From Prorocentrum cordatum (taxonomy: Eukaryota > Sar > Dinophyceae > Prorocentrales > Prorocentraceae), in assembly GCA_963575745.1 (NCBI GenBank), contig CAUYUJ010014363.1, forward strand, positions 1-64,000: 64,000 bases of DNA, in the 5' to 3' direction. Position 1 is the stretch's first letter, and every line of letters begins with the position of its first letter. Made by a program: the position numbers and the translations under genes. Positions 18,775 to 29,710 of this stretch are shown here, piece by piece. The notes beneath the pieces were generated by a model. The model was not told the DNA's origin, searched no databases, and saw only the letters and a program-made list of their open reading frames with translations.

Positions 18775-21700
18775 TCAGAGGCCCCCAGCTGCAGGGGGCG
18801 CAAGCGCCAGGGGGCCAGACAGACGGCGTCGCGTCTCACTGTGCATAAACATGCTGAAAGCTCTCGGGTTGCCTCCCAAGTACTCGTCTATGACGTTCTG
18901 CAACCACGTGGCAAACGTCTCCGGCCACTTTCCACCGAAGTCCTCCATGCCAGCGGCGTCCCATTCCCGCCGAAACCACTCAAAATCTGACCGCTGAGCT
19001 GCAGAAAGCCCAGAACCCAACCCCGCCAGGCGATTCAGCGCGTCGCACCTCGACGTTCGACCCGCCGCGCCTCCGCAGCTGCGAAGGCCCGCGCCCAGCT
19101 CGGATAACCCGACATGCTTCATCCTGTGTTTGATATCTATGGCTGCCTCTGCGTCTAAGAGTTTGGCTTGCTGTGTCCTCAGCAGCTTGCACGCTTTCTT
19201 TGCGTCGCCCCCCAAGGCGGGTTAGCTCTTCTCTGCGCCGCGCCTCGACATCCCGCTGTCGTTTCTCGTTTCTGAGCGTCGCCTCGCGGGCGTCCTCGCA
19301 TGCTGCGAGGGCCCGCTGAACCCCAGGATCTTCCTTCGACACTTCGCGCACTCGCCTCCGTTCTTTCCGTAATTGCGCCCCCATGAGCGTGGCCCCCGCG
19401 ATGTCGCCCCAGCTGCGCAACTCCTCAGCGATCGACGAATGCGTTCTCATCAAGTCAGACGTCTGCTCCGCGGTTTCCATGCGAGACGTCGACAGGCCAG
19501 GCGGCGCCTCCAGCGCGCTCTCCCGCGCCGCTGCTGCGTTGAGGCTTGGACTGGCCCATCCGTAGTCAAACTCGCCAGCGGCGCTCCACCCGTCGTCGTC
19601 CTCGCTCCCATCATCTTCATCCCCTTCGAGGGCGTCAACGGAATTGCCATCCTCAGTGCCCCCGCTGCTGCGGAGACCCTCGGCTGCGTCTTCCGCCCCC
19701 TCCATGCCGTGCCAAATATTGCCGCCCTCGTCCAGAGCCGCGTCGTCTCCATGGTTCGCGAACACGTCGTCGCAGTGGCCGCGTCGAGGGCGCGGGAGGA
19801 CCAATCGCATGGTGTCTTTGTAGGTCCATCTCAAGCGCCCCGCCTGCACCTCTTCTTCGACCTCCGCTACTGCGGCGGCGACCTTCTCACGCATCCTCAA
19901 CTTTCTCAAGAAATGGCCTGCCTCCTTGCATATGCGCGCGTCCAAGTCCGCATCCCACAGGTTTGCCTTGGAACCCGTTTCCCAGTACTCCTCTGCCGCA
20001 GCCAAGTGAAGACCCATTTGGGACATCACTTCCACCATCAAGTCAAGGCATTCTAACTTGTCCAGCTGTGGGACGCACTGGCCCAGCCTCATGGCCCTCA
20101 GCAGCGCCGCTCCTTCTCTCTTCATGTACTCGCGCTTGGCGCGTTGATTCAGATGTGCGTCCACAGTTTGGAGGATTGGGGTTGCGCCGCCCGCGTGCGG
20201 GATGAACAAGTACCCTCGAGACCAACATAGCTTACTCACAAGCGGGGACAAGTGAGGGCCATGATCATCCGCCATCATAATTATCCACTCCCGCTGCTGC
20301 GGGGGCTCTGGCAGATGAGGGAGGAGGCGGTCCAGGTACGCGAGGACGCACGGTGTCCGGTAAGACCCCTTGGCGCTGGTGGTCGCCGACACCCATCTGC
20401 CGAACCCTCGGCGCCGAAGGTGTTCGAGCAGGCGCGGCCTCAACTTCTCTCCTCCCCCCTCCGCCTTGAACATGCACTCCATTGGTGTGGGGTCTTCTCT
20501 CCGCAGTCGATCCTTGTCGCTCATTGTCATGAAATTGGCCGCCCACCGCTCCCGCACCGCGCCGTGGCACTCCACCAGTGGCACTTCGACCCCCGCTACT
20601 GCGAGGGTCCTCGCGCCAGCTGATCCTGTTTCATTGTGGTGGAAAGGCGACTGGTCGAAGTTCTCCATCTCGGGATCCCCCTGGTTGAGTAGCACGCACG
20701 CGGCGCGCGCCCTGAACACGTTCAGCCAGCCTCGCTCGAGGCGCTCTTCCAAGACGGGCAGCGGGCACTTGTACTTCCTGTTCGGGTACCGCATGCTGAG
20801 GCCGCATTCCTTGCGCCAGGAGGCCCACCAGCGCGACCTCAACTCCACGGCGGCGGGTCGCTGCCCGATCCGCAGCTGCTGCGTGACGTACTCGCCCATG
20901 AGCTCCAACGCTTTGGTCTGGAGCATGCTTTGCGTGAACCTTGCTATATTCGCTGGCTCTCTTTGGGTACTTCGCATTCCACTTTTGATAGTTTTCCAAT
21001 CTACACTGTGCCGAATGGAACTCCACCATTCAAACAGAGCTTGCCGCAGCCAAGGACATTTTCGAGCTGGCCCCTATCCCTGTTGTGGTATCCTTTTCCG
21101 CCCTTTCCACTTGAGGAGGCGCCCCTGCCCGTGCTGCGTCTCGTGTCCCCGCGGATGCCGAACGGCCTCCGCTACTCCGGAGGCGTTTTTCGACGACAGA
21201 AAAGCCTTGCGCCAGCGCCGCAGAACGTGCGCGCGCTTCCTGAGAGAGGTATGGGACATGGAACCCCAGTCCCACGCATCCATGAATGAACGCGCCCCTC
21301 CATACGGAAAGCGCTCTCCAGGCGCCCAGCCTAAAGAGCGCATGTGCTCGTCGAAAGCACCCGCTATCTCCATCCTCGAGCACAGGAGCGACGGGACCAC
21401 CACGCGCTTCTTGTTCTGGGCGGGGGCTTTGCGCTCGCAGCCGCGGTTCCTGCACCTCGAGAGCTGCTCCTCCCGCTCTGCGGGCATCAACTCCCGAGCT
21501 GCGTCCAGGGCGCACGCGGCGTCTTTCAGTCCTGTCCACCATTGGATGGCTTGCACGAGCTCCTGACAGACTGCCTCGGCGTCGACTTCCACCACTGCCA
21601 TGTCCTCAGGTGGCGCCGCCGCTGCTGCGGCGGCACCGGCCTGTGCTCTCGGGGGGGCGGCGTGGCCAGGCTGCGGGACAAGTCCTTCGTCGTCTAAGGC

Positions 21701-21829
21701 GCTCTGCAGGCGACGAAGCTCCTGGACGCCATCCTGCGTGACTTCTTGTGTCAGGACCATGACGTCGAGGAACCACGCCAGACGCACCCTTTGCACAATG
21801 TAGTCCGCGATTTCCCGACAGGCGGGCAT
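18775..21829 (-). pseudogene. DDE transposase-like gene with internal TAG and one frameshift
   Basis: Three segments read as one minus-strand gene of about 1,010 codons. Segment 21829-21077 contains a Cys-rich motif and FMDAWDWGSMSHTSLRKRAH. After TAG at 21076-21074 the same frame continues (LRQALFEWWSSIRHSVDWK, then ATG 20977) to about 19212. A frame change at the C6 run near 19206-19211 then gives a better C-terminus (DFEWFRREWDAAGMEDFGGK, ending at TGA 18775). The core looks like a DDE superfamily endonuclease: NFDQSPFH (D near 20656), MMADDHGPHLS (D near 20266) and QTVDAHLN (D near 20161) have the spacing of pogo/Tc1-like DDE domains. If intact it would cut and join DNA at element ends. 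I see no matching terminal inverted repeats. Palindromes lie inside the frame. Breaks may be real decay, assembly indels or a short intron. Confidence 0.6.
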
Positions 21830-21961
21830 GGAGGACGGGCGAGGAGACTCGGCGGGGGGGCCGCGAGGGGAGAGGGGGGCGCGATGGGAGAGGGAAGAAG
21901 GAAAAATGGGGAGGGAAGGAGGGGGAGAGCATGCGGGGGCAGCAGAGATGGAAGCGAAGGA

Positions 21962-23116
21962 TCAGGGTGGTCGGAGAGAGCAACTGTCCTGGCGGAGCTC
22001 CCTGCGAGACTCTCGCGTGGAAACCTCCTGGGTCATCCGCAACATGCAATCCACACCGCAGTCCCCGTCTGCGACTGTGGGCACGACGAACACACCGAGA
22101 GCAGAATAGAAACCGTCCACCGTCGAAACATCTCCCGTGATGTCCACAAAGTCTGTGGAGACGCCTGCGATAAAATGATTGCATATAATCAAAGGGTACT
22201 CCTCCGACACGGGGGCCCAGTCCGGAGGCCCCGAATCTCGGGGGACGGCGCAACGCGCGATCGCGTCCGCCGCAGGCTCGCGGGAAAACTCCTCCAATTT
22301 CCACGGCGGCAACACAGCTTTGCAAAGGTCGACTCTGTTCCGTCCTTCCCATGCGCAGACGCGCACCTTCCGCAGAAGTGCAAAGATTACGAAAGCAGAA
22401 TACCCTATCCACTCTCGCCCCCCCCCCGGCCTTCCGCGAATACTGCGCGACAACTTCATCAATTTCTCGAAGCGCCTCTGGCCTTGTTGCGAAAGTGCCC
22501 CTGCAGGCGCGGGCGGGGCAACCACGGCGCCTGCATTCGCGGCTGTCTTTTCAAAGGCGGTCACTGCAGCAATCTCCGCCCCTGTAAGCACGGGTTCCGC
22601 TATGTCGCGAACAGCAAGCGGGGCGGCTTGGGGGGAAGCGACAGGGGCAACCCCCTTTGCTGAGAAGGCTGCTGTTGCCGCGGAGTCCTTCAGGGCAGCC
22701 TCCACTGCGGAAGAGGCCTCGGCGATAGCGTCGGCGCCATGCGCGCCAGCAGGACCCGCGCACGCCTCCGCTGTTGCGGGGCCTTCAGAAGGGCCCACGC
22801 ACGGTTCCGCCGCCACTTCAGGAGGGGCCACGCACGCTTCCGCTGACGCACCCGCTGCTGCGGGGCCGTCAGAAGAGCCCACGTACGGCTCCGCTGCCAC
22901 TTCAGCAGGGGCCACGCACGCCTCCGCTGACGGCCCCGCTGCTGCGGGGCCTTCAGCAGGGCCCACCCGCGGCTCCGCTGCCGCTTCAGCAGGGACCACG
23001 CGCGCCTCGGCCGGCGCCTCCGCTGCTGCGGGGGCTCCAGCTCCTGCGGGCCACCCGTCCGCGCAATGCGCTAAATGCCAGGGCGCTTGCAAGTCTGACC
23101 ACTTATTGTAGTCCAC
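21962..23116 (-). CDS. protein with start of an OTU-protease motif, 84-bp internal repeats
   Basis: A 384-codon frame opening at GTG (VDYNKWSDLQ). The N-terminal third is an Ala/Pro/Glu-rich array of about four 28-residue repeats (22768-23040). A globular-looking region follows (EWIGYSAFVIFALLRKVRVCAWEGRNR, then EEYPLIICNHFIAGVSTDFVDITGD). The C-terminus has VVPTVADGDCGVDCMLRM. DGDC is the Asp-Gly-x-Cys signature of OTU cysteine proteases, which remove ubiquitin. The frame ends about 30 residues later, before any catalytic His, so the domain is truncated or continues in another exon. Upstream, 23599-23177 is open in the same frame and separated by one TAG. Confidence 0.5.
   Translation of the reverse strand: MDYNKWSDLQAPWHLAHCADGWPAGAGAPAAAEAPAEARVVPAEAAAEPRVGPAEGPAAAGPSAEACVAPAEVAAEPYVGSSDGPAAAGASAEACVAPPEVAAEPCVGPSEGPATAEACAGPAGAHGADAIAEASSAVEAALKDSAATAAFSAKGVAPVASPQAAPLAVRDIAEPVLTGAEIAAVTAFEKTAANAGAVVAPPAPAGALSQQGQRRFEKLMKLSRSIRGRPGGGREWIGYSAFVIFALLRKVRVCAWEGRNRVDLCKAVLPPWKLEEFSREPAADAIARCAVPRDSGPPDWAPVSEEYPLIICNHFIAGVSTDFVDITGDVSTVDGFYSALGVFVVPTVADGDCGVDCMLRMTQEVSTRESRRELRQDSCSLRPP
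22768..23040. repeat. 84-bp tandem repeat carrying the hairpin palindrome
   Basis: The CCGC that starts the palindrome recurs at 22768, 22852, 22936 and 23020, exactly 84 bases apart. Each unit therefore adds 28 residues without breaking the minus-strand frame. Unit sequence has drifted (loops TGTT and TGCT; stems GGCCCCGC or CCTCCGC). Confidence 0.9.
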
Positions 23117-23176
23117 AGAACAGTCCGCCAGACGGTGGTCGCTGGGACACGGCCACTGCGAGCATAAATGAATATT

Positions 23177-23599
23177 CTAACATATGCGTTTGCCAGATTC
23201 ATAATGGCAAGCCGCGCCGCTGCTGCGGCGCATAACGTACCCGAATCCGAATATTGTCCCCTTCAGTTTCCGCGGGTTCATGAGCACTCTGTCGGGGTCT
23301 TTCGTTTTGTCTTGTTGGTGCCAAAACTCCACAAATTCGCTGGCCTCGCGGTCGTGCCCGACCCGCAGAGGCGCGCTTGCAGGGCCAGCGTCTCCTGGGC
23401 CTGGGGGCGGAGCGGCTGCGGCGGCCATGAGGCCGACGCCATGCGCGCGCACACGCGGCCGCCCTCTTGTCTCGAGCCCAGCGCCGCAGGGCAAGCAAAC
23501 GGCCGCATCCTCGCAGTGATCCTCCTGTCGGTGCTGCTGCGGGTGCTGCTGCTGCTGCTGCTCCTCCCCCTCCTCCTCCTCCTCCTCCTCCTCCTCCAT
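23177..23599 (-). CDS. possible upstream exon of the OTU-motif gene
   Basis: 140 codons. The N-terminus is a Glu run (from the GGA/CTC tract at 23560-23600) and a Gln run. The rest is complex: GHDREASEFVEFWHQQDKTK and MNPRKLKGTIFGFGYVMRRS. It ends at TAG (23179-23177) in the same frame as the OTU-motif frame 60 bases downstream. The AT-rich stretch between them, ending CTCGCAG near 23160, looks like the 3' end of an intron, so the TAG may be intronic. A palindrome at 23214-23231 lies inside the frame. No family recognised. Confidence 0.4.
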   Translation of the reverse strand: MEEEEEEEEEGEEQQQQQHPQQHRQEDHCEDAAVCLPCGAGLETRGRPRVRAHGVGLMAAAAAPPPGPGDAGPASAPLRVGHDREASEFVEFWHQQDKTKDPDRVLMNPRKLKGTIFGFGYVMRRSSGAACHYESGKRIC

Positions 23600-23868
23600 T
23601 ACTTGTCCCAGCCCCTCCGCCCCCTCCTCGCCAGATTCCGCGAGTTCCTTTGTCCTCTAGCGCGCGAGCGCTGGAGAGCCGCAGGCTCGCGATCCCCCGC
23701 GCGGGCCCTCATCCCTGTCCAGTCGACAGGAACCCGCAGGCATCCACCTCGGCGGTCAGCGCGCCGCTGCTGCGGTGCAAACACCGAGTCTGTCTGCATA
23801 AAACAAGCCGTTGTAGCGGTCAGCGCGCCGCTGCTGCGGCGCGCGCCAGCGAGCGGATAACGAGGACA

Positions 23869-24914
23869 TCACTTCTCTGTTTCCTGCTTGATGGCTTTCT
23901 GGACCACGTCCTCCAAGAACGCTAGAAGAACCTGCTTCTGCTGCGCACGGGTGGACTGTTTCAAGGGCGTCGTCACTTCCGTCAACGCCACGCCTGTGGA
24001 CCATTTCTCCTCGTTCAGATCCTGAATCCTGGAGGCCCATTTTCGGCCTGCCATTGGCCCTCCTTTGACCTCCACTGTCCACATCCCAGAGGGGCACCAC
24101 CTGGTGGTCCACGGGCGCTTCTCGTCCAAAGCGTCGTCGTCGTCGTCGTCTTTGGGTTCGGGAACGCTTTTGCCCTGGCTCTCCTCGTACAGGTAATGCA
24201 GAAGCCAAGGCAGGTCCTGACTCTGAACGAGTAGTTGCCCATGCTTGTTCTCATACACCATAACCTCTTTCGTGTCGGCCTCATCTGGCTTAGGAGACAT
24301 CGGCATGGTTACTCTGCAGAGCGTGCCTCGAGAAAATCCTTTCTGTTTCTCAAGGGTTTTCTCCGGTTGGCCACGCGCCGCCACCTTCTTCGCTTTCGAT
24401 GCGCCCTTGACGGTTCCGAGGAGATCCGCCATGGGATCCCGACCTTTTTCTCCCGCTGCTGCGGAAGCTCCCGCTGCAACCCCCGCTGCTGCGGGGGCCT
24501 TTTTCACAGGAGTCCCCGCTTCATCCACGTTGTCTCCTTCTCCGGCGCGAAGCTTCCCAAGCAATTCTCTAACATGGTCGTTTCGTTCAAGGCGCCCTTC
24601 ACGGCACTGAGACCACCGACCACCTTGAGCATCCACAGGCGGTGCTTTCCGACGGGCACGAAGGCTTCTAGGCTTTCCTCGCCGCCAAAGGAAACATAGC
24701 GCTCCTCGCATTCCAGAGCAAATCCCGCTGCTCCCTCGTGACTTCGGCACAGCCCGCCCGTCACGCAGAGCACCCCCATGCTCGTGCCATCTTGGCGCGC
24801 TGCTTTCCCGACAACGACATCCCGCCACGTTTCCTCTGCCTTGCGTTCATGCCGCCGCGCGCAAGCCCTCGCTGCTGCGAAGGCGCCCGCGTCCTCGGCG
24901 TCTGCTCCCCTCAC
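23869..24914 (-). pseudogene. unknown protein, two frames joined by a frameshift near 24590
   Basis: The upstream part (24914 to about 24590) reads HERKAEETWRDVVVGKAARQ, CVTGGLCRSHEGAAGFALEC and VGKHRLWMLKVVGGLSAVKG. The continuation is in another frame (RNDHVRELLGKLRAGEGDN) and runs to TGA at 23869. That second part contains SKAKKVAARGQPEKTLEKQK, MVYENKHGQLLVQSQDL, an Asp run and KQVLLAFLEDVVQKAIKQE. Both halves have ordinary protein composition, so a single-base indel around 24585-24605 is the simplest reading. Three palindromes interrupt it (24452, 24480, 24860). I recognise no family. The upstream frame opens at a GTG, so the start is unknown. Confidence 0.45.
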
Positions 24915-25082
24915 TGGTGATCCGCCTGAAAACGGCTATGGAAAGCGGACTCCTCGTCTCCAACAGATCCTCCTACTCCTCATCAGCATCATTCTCCCTC
25001 CTCGAGCATCCTTCCATCTCATCCAACCCCTCCCCCTCCTTCTCTCCCGAACGAGCACAGCTGCCCTCCCTGTCCCTTGACC

Positions 25083-25400
25083 GCCCCTCTGTCCCTTGAG
25101 GGGGGGCCTTGCGTGCTCTGACCGCCCCTCTGCCCCGCAGGGGGGGCGCCCTGATCGAACGACCACCCCTCTGTCACAGAGGGGGGGGCGCCCTGATCGG
25201 CGGACCACCCCTCTGTCACAGAGGGGGGGCGTCCTGATCGGCGGACCACCCCTCTGTCACAGAGGGGGGGCGTCCTGATCGGCGGACCACCCCTCTGTCA
25301 CAGAGGGGGGGGGCGTCCTGATCGGCGGACCACCCCTCTGTCACAGAGGGGGGGGGGGGCCTCGCGTGCTTTGACCGCCCCTCTGCCCCGCAGGGGGTCC
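25083..25400. repeat. tandem array with CCCCTCTG-TCA-CAGAGGGG hairpins
   Basis: Eight palindromes. The outer ones are variants (CCCCTCTGTCCCTTGAGGGG, CCCCTCTGCCCCGCAGGGG). The inner five belong to a 41-43-bp tandem unit containing GCGTCCTGATCGGCGGACCA. Unit length varies with the G run. It lies between two minus-strand genes. 25400-25900 holds no gene beyond an AG-rich patch. Confidence 0.9.
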
Positions 25401-25910
25401 CGCGAACAGGACGGCAGGGCGATGAGCAGGGCGATGAGAACGGAGAGAGGAAAACAGGACACGGGAGGGAGGCAGGAACATACGAGGGGGGGCGGAGACG
25501 GAGGCGAGGCATGAGGGGAGGGCAGGACGAACAAAGAGGGAGAGGAGCAGGACGAGACCTGGGAGGGGATATGCAACAGGAGAGAGATCTCATGGAGGAA
25601 GAGGAGGGGAGGGGACGAGAGGCACTCATAATTAAGCGCAAGCAGGCCCTCGCACTTGCTCCATTTCTCAGCGACCGCCGCGCCGCCATGAGAACTTTCG
25701 TGCCACCGCCACTATTGCGGCGGATGCGTGACCTCCCCCATCCCTGTCCTGTGCTGTTTCTGCTGCCACCCTCCCCCCTCCCTCTTCGACCTCCTCTCCC
25801 CGCCCTTTTCCTCCTCCCCTCCAGCTGACGGCTGCGGGCTGTGACGGGTCGATCATCAGCCGCTGTCATCTGCCGCCCTGTTTCGCGCACCCTCCGCTGC
25901 TGCGGCGGGA

Positions 25911-28402
25911 TCACACGAAGTGGGCCCCCTGGCCAGGGATTGTCATCTTGCCGCTCTTGGGGGCTTTCCGTCCCTCCTCCGCGTCCTTCTTCCGTTTCTT
26001 CTCCTTCTCTTTCTGCTCCTTTTGCCATGCCTGCTTCTCCTTTTGGGGGTCGGGGGCCCTCTTCTCCTTTGCGATCTGCAGCATCAGCCGATCTCCGCGC
26101 ACCAGAGGCACCGTGTTGTGCATGCACGGGACAAGCACGCTGCAGACGCGGAGGGGGGCGGACGGCTGGCACTTTGTCATTGTCTGGAACTCTTGTGGTC
26201 GAAGTGCAACGTTGAACTTCCAGTGCCCCTGTCCCTGCACTAGCTGGGCTCGGGCAAGTTCTTCTGGTGTCATCCTCTCAACTCCCCAAAAGAAGTGCAA
26301 GGACTCGGTGCCTCCGAACTTAAACTGGTACGGATTCTCTGACTGGTCGGCCTCGCCCTGTGCAGCCGCCGCTGCTGCGGGGGCCGCCCCGTCGAGCTCC
26401 GGACCTACGGGCGCCTCGCCCTGCGCACCCTCCGCTGCTGCGGAGGCCGCTACCTGCGGCGCGGGCTTGAGCTCCAGCTCTGGTAATTTGAAATCGGGCG
26501 TTGCCCAATGCTTTTCCATTTGCTTGACAGGAGTCGGACGTTCCTCACCGACTAGCACCTCCACTGCCCGCGGGTTGCTCGAGACTTTCGGGAAAACCTT
26601 CGCGGTGGGGCAGCAAGGGAAGAGCATCAGTTTCCCCTTGGCGATGTCCTCAGTAGCCACCACATGGACACTCTTGGCTTGGACGTCATATTGCATCTGG
26701 ACAGGTTGGGCGCAAGTGTCCGCGTGACGATGGAAGCTAGTCATCACTTCCGCGATGCTTGCTTGGTGCCGCCTGTCTGTGTCGAGATTGGCAGACGGAG
26801 CCGAAGCGTGCCGCGATTTCACTGGGGCCACCATCAGGCTGTTCAGGGGCTTTGACACTTCAGACATCTGCCTGTTCAGAGGCTTGTCTTCTTCGTTGAA
26901 CTCTATCAGTACTGGCTGCGGGCGAGGGCCCTCGCCACCGCCGCTGCTGCGAGGGCCGTCGGGGTTCTCGGGGGCCGCGGGCAGCTTGTCGGCCCACGGC
27001 GCAGGAGGGGGCGGGAACTCTTTCTGTGTGTTCTTTTCCATTTTCTGCCAGGCCTCGCGTACTTCAGCATAGCACGGACGCACTGCCTCGCACACGGCCT
27101 CCACAACTGCCCCCACCCGAGGTTTGCCAGCCTTCGCCCTTACGTACGCCTGGTAGAAGGCCTCCGTCGCAGTCAGAACCGCCCCCGCTGTCAAAGTCGC
27201 GCTCTTCTCCCCCCCGTGGGCCTCCGCTGCTGCGGGGGCCAAGATGCGACGGACATACCCCAACAAAGCATTCAGCTCCTGTACCCGACTGCTGCCCTCG
27301 CTGCGTCCCCAAGCCGTTTCCGGCGCGGGGCATTGTCCGCCCCTCGGCTCTTGCGAGTACGCCCTCAGGACAAGGGCAACCTTCACATGGGGACACTCAA
27401 TGGGGAGTTGGTTGAGGACGCCCCATGTGGCTGGTGACAGGGAGCGTATTTTGTGATCCACCCAACGTCTGTCATAATCCAGAATTTGCGGTATGAGCTG
27501 CCCTGATGCGGCCCCTACGTTGATCACGAAAGTGAGCATGTCCTCGAACCATTTGGCCTTCGCGTACTCGGGGTGTCGTTGCGCGCAGGCCTTCAGAATA
27601 GTGTCGTACGGGATATTCAAGGGCTGCCCTTTCTCAGATCCCGACGATGCTTTCTTGGCCTCCGCTGCTGCGGTGGCGACGAGATCAGCGACGGACGTCA
27701 GGAGCTCGATTTCGTGAGAGGTCACACCTTTTCCCTGCGGGTCGTTCAGGGCCGCGGAAATGAGCGCCGGGCCTTGCGCGAAGTCGGCATCGAAGTGAAT
27801 TTCCCACGAGAGCACCTCGCAAAGCAAACCGTTATCGAGCACGTCCATGAGTTCGGTGAACTTCGGTGCGCGACGCATCTTTGGGATATCCCAGGAGCCA
27901 CCCGGACCTGTCTGGAACTCCTCCAAACCATATCCTTTGTGTTCTTCGGGAATGACCCACACTGCGCCGTGCTTGAGGCTCATCAGACCAAGGGTCAGCG
28001 TGCAGTGGCTCAGCGCCCCGTAGTTGAACGTTGACAAGCTTGTGTGCGCCGGGCGAGAGCCTCCACGGACTCCGTTTTCTGCTTGTTGTGGTCCGCGTGC
28101 GCCTTGTACGGCTTGCCATGGAGGCGCTCGTAATCGGCCTTCTTCCCGGCAGGGAGTTCCTGAACAACCACTGCTTCGTGCTGCGCCTCGTTCTTGAGGA
28201 ACCTGTCTTTCAGAATCCCACGCAGGAGATTAACCGCTCTGGCAGCGGAGGGGCACGTTCCACCCCTGTTCTGCGGGTGGACGCTGATATCCTCCAAGGA
28301 GATCTTGGCCTTCAACCGCTGCCCCTCGGAGTCCTTCAAGGCATAGCGGCTGCGCAACATGGCGGCATCATTCAGGGGGCCTGACTTGATGTCCTCGGAC
28401 AT
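25911..28402 (-). CDS. large unknown protein, one frameshift near 28040
   Basis: ATG at 28402 (MSEDIKSGPLNDAAMLRSRYALKDSEG) opens about 120 codons. Near 28040 the reading must shift by one base: TESVEALA continues as AHTSLSTFNYGALSHCTLTL. It then stays open for 708 codons to TGA at 25911. Recognisable stretches are FTELMDVLDNGLLCEVLSWE, NVGAASGQLIPQILDYDRRW, ATEAFYQAYVRAKAGKPRVG and VHVVATEDIAKGKLMLFPC. The last recalls the start of a SET domain, but the remaining SET motifs are not evident. The C-terminal ~60 residues are Lys/Glu-rich and probably helical or nuclear-targeting. Six or more palindromes lie inside the frame as PAAAEA, RSSGG or SAAAEG. No function assigned. Confidence 0.6.
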
Positions 28403-28667
28403 CTTTGCTGGTGCCCCCGCTGCTGCGGGGGCAGCTTCCAAAACAGATGCTCCGCGACGGTTGCCCCCGCTGCTGCGGAGCCCCGCTTGAAGCACGAGTG
28501 CCTGTCGCGCGCGCGGACAGGAGGAGCCTCGCGGGGCCCGCGGCCCGCCCGCGCTTGAGTTGCTAAGTTGCCACAGAAGGCCCGAGACTCGAAGGGAGAC
28601 GCGAGGGAATGGATTGGACCGAGAGAAAGACATCTGGAATGGAGATGAGAAGGAGGAGAAGGACAGG

Positions 28668-28673
<6 letters not shown>

Positions 28674-28753
<80 letters not shown>
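28674..28753. repeat. AG dinucleotide tract
   Basis: 40 uninterrupted AG units, upstream of the large unknown gene and similar to the tract at 18195. 28404-29250 otherwise holds palindromes (28460s, 29145) and a variant CCCCCTCTGCGAGAG near 28840. No further gene. Confidence 0.95.
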
Positions 28754-28758
<5 letters not shown>

Positions 28759-29256
28759 GAACGGCGGGTCGACGCGGCCTTCCCAGTTTTTCGATACGCG
28801 CCGATCCGCCTGAACAGGAGAACCGTTGATGCATCGGCCCCCCCTCTGCGAGAGAAAGGTTTCCCGCCCCGAACCCATCTGTGAGAGAAGGGGTCGCTGT
28901 GCGAGTTGCGCGAGTGGAAGCGATGGACAGGAAAAAGAAATGATGGCGGGCGGGGGATTGCAGGAGGGAATGCAAGGGGAAGCAAAGCAAAGGAGAGGGC
29001 AGGACGAAGACGACAGCACAGATGGCACTTTTTTTACACCGCATGCGATGCCGCACGCGACGCGCGAAACCGCGCTCCCCCGCGCGCGCGCGCGAGTCCG
29101 CCCCTCCGCCGAGGTCACCCCCCTCCGCGAAATTCGTGAGGCATCCCTCCGCTGCTGCGGAGGGGCGCCCCCCTTGTGCGCTCGGGATGTCGTCGTCATC
29201 CCGAGGGCCGTACATCCAAGCAGACGGGGGCACCGTCGTGTTCATCCGCCCCGTAA

Positions 29257-29700
29257 TTACATCCGAAGGGGCTCGAATTCTTCTTGCCAGCAGCTGCCGA
29301 CTGGCGGCATCTTGGAGCTTAGTTTGTACCAGTTGCCCGAATGGTCGCGGTGCCAGAGTGCCTGATCAAATTGATCGTCCTCTTCCACGCCTGTCCTCCG
29401 AGCAGTCTTCTCAGCCCACAACCCACCACGCTCCAAGACAGCAGCCCCCGCTGCTGCGAGGGCTTGTTTCTTGGAGCTCCCCCTGCGCCGGGCCAGCGGC
29501 TGCGCGGCCACCTTCGCCGACGCGGCCGTGGGTCGAGCCGCCGCCCCAGCGCGCTTGCTCGAATGAGGTCTGTTGTCCGGTTTCGGGGGGGCCCTCTTCT
29601 CGCCGACGCGGCATCGCCCCGTCCTTGTGTCGGGCTTCCTATTCCTCTTCTCGCCGACGCGGCATCGCCCGGTCCTTGTGCAGGGCTTCCTAGCCTTCAT
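29257..29700 (-). CDS. small basic protein directly behind a spliced-leader relic
   Basis: 147 codons from ATG 29700 to TAA 29257. The first 36 residues are two near-identical copies of KPxTRTGRCRVGEKR, from a tandem repeat at 29585-29690. A Lys/Arg/Ala-rich middle follows. The C-terminus EDDQFDQALWHRDHSGNWYK and MPPVGSCWQEEFEPLRM is of ordinary composition and may be the conserved part. I chose this ATG because a spliced-leader-like 20-mer ends 10 nt upstream (29711-29730). That is what a trans-spliced and reverse-transcribed mRNA would leave. The frame is also open upstream through the GGGACC repeat. Family unknown. One palindrome is inside. Confidence 0.5.
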   Translation of the reverse strand: MKARKPCTRTGRCRVGEKRNRKPDTRTGRCRVGEKRAPPKPDNRPHSSKRAGAAARPTAASAKVAAQPLARRRGSSKKQALAAAGAAVLERGGLWAEKTARRTGVEEDDQFDQALWHRDHSGNWYKLSSKMPPVGSCWQEEFEPLRM

Positions 29701-29710
29701 GGCTGGCGGT

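Noticed and set aside
26625-26690. SET methyltransferase domain (VHVVATEDIAKGKLMLFPC) in the large unknown protein
   Set aside because: Only the first short motif fits. The NHS and GEELTxDY-type motifs needed for SET are not visible.
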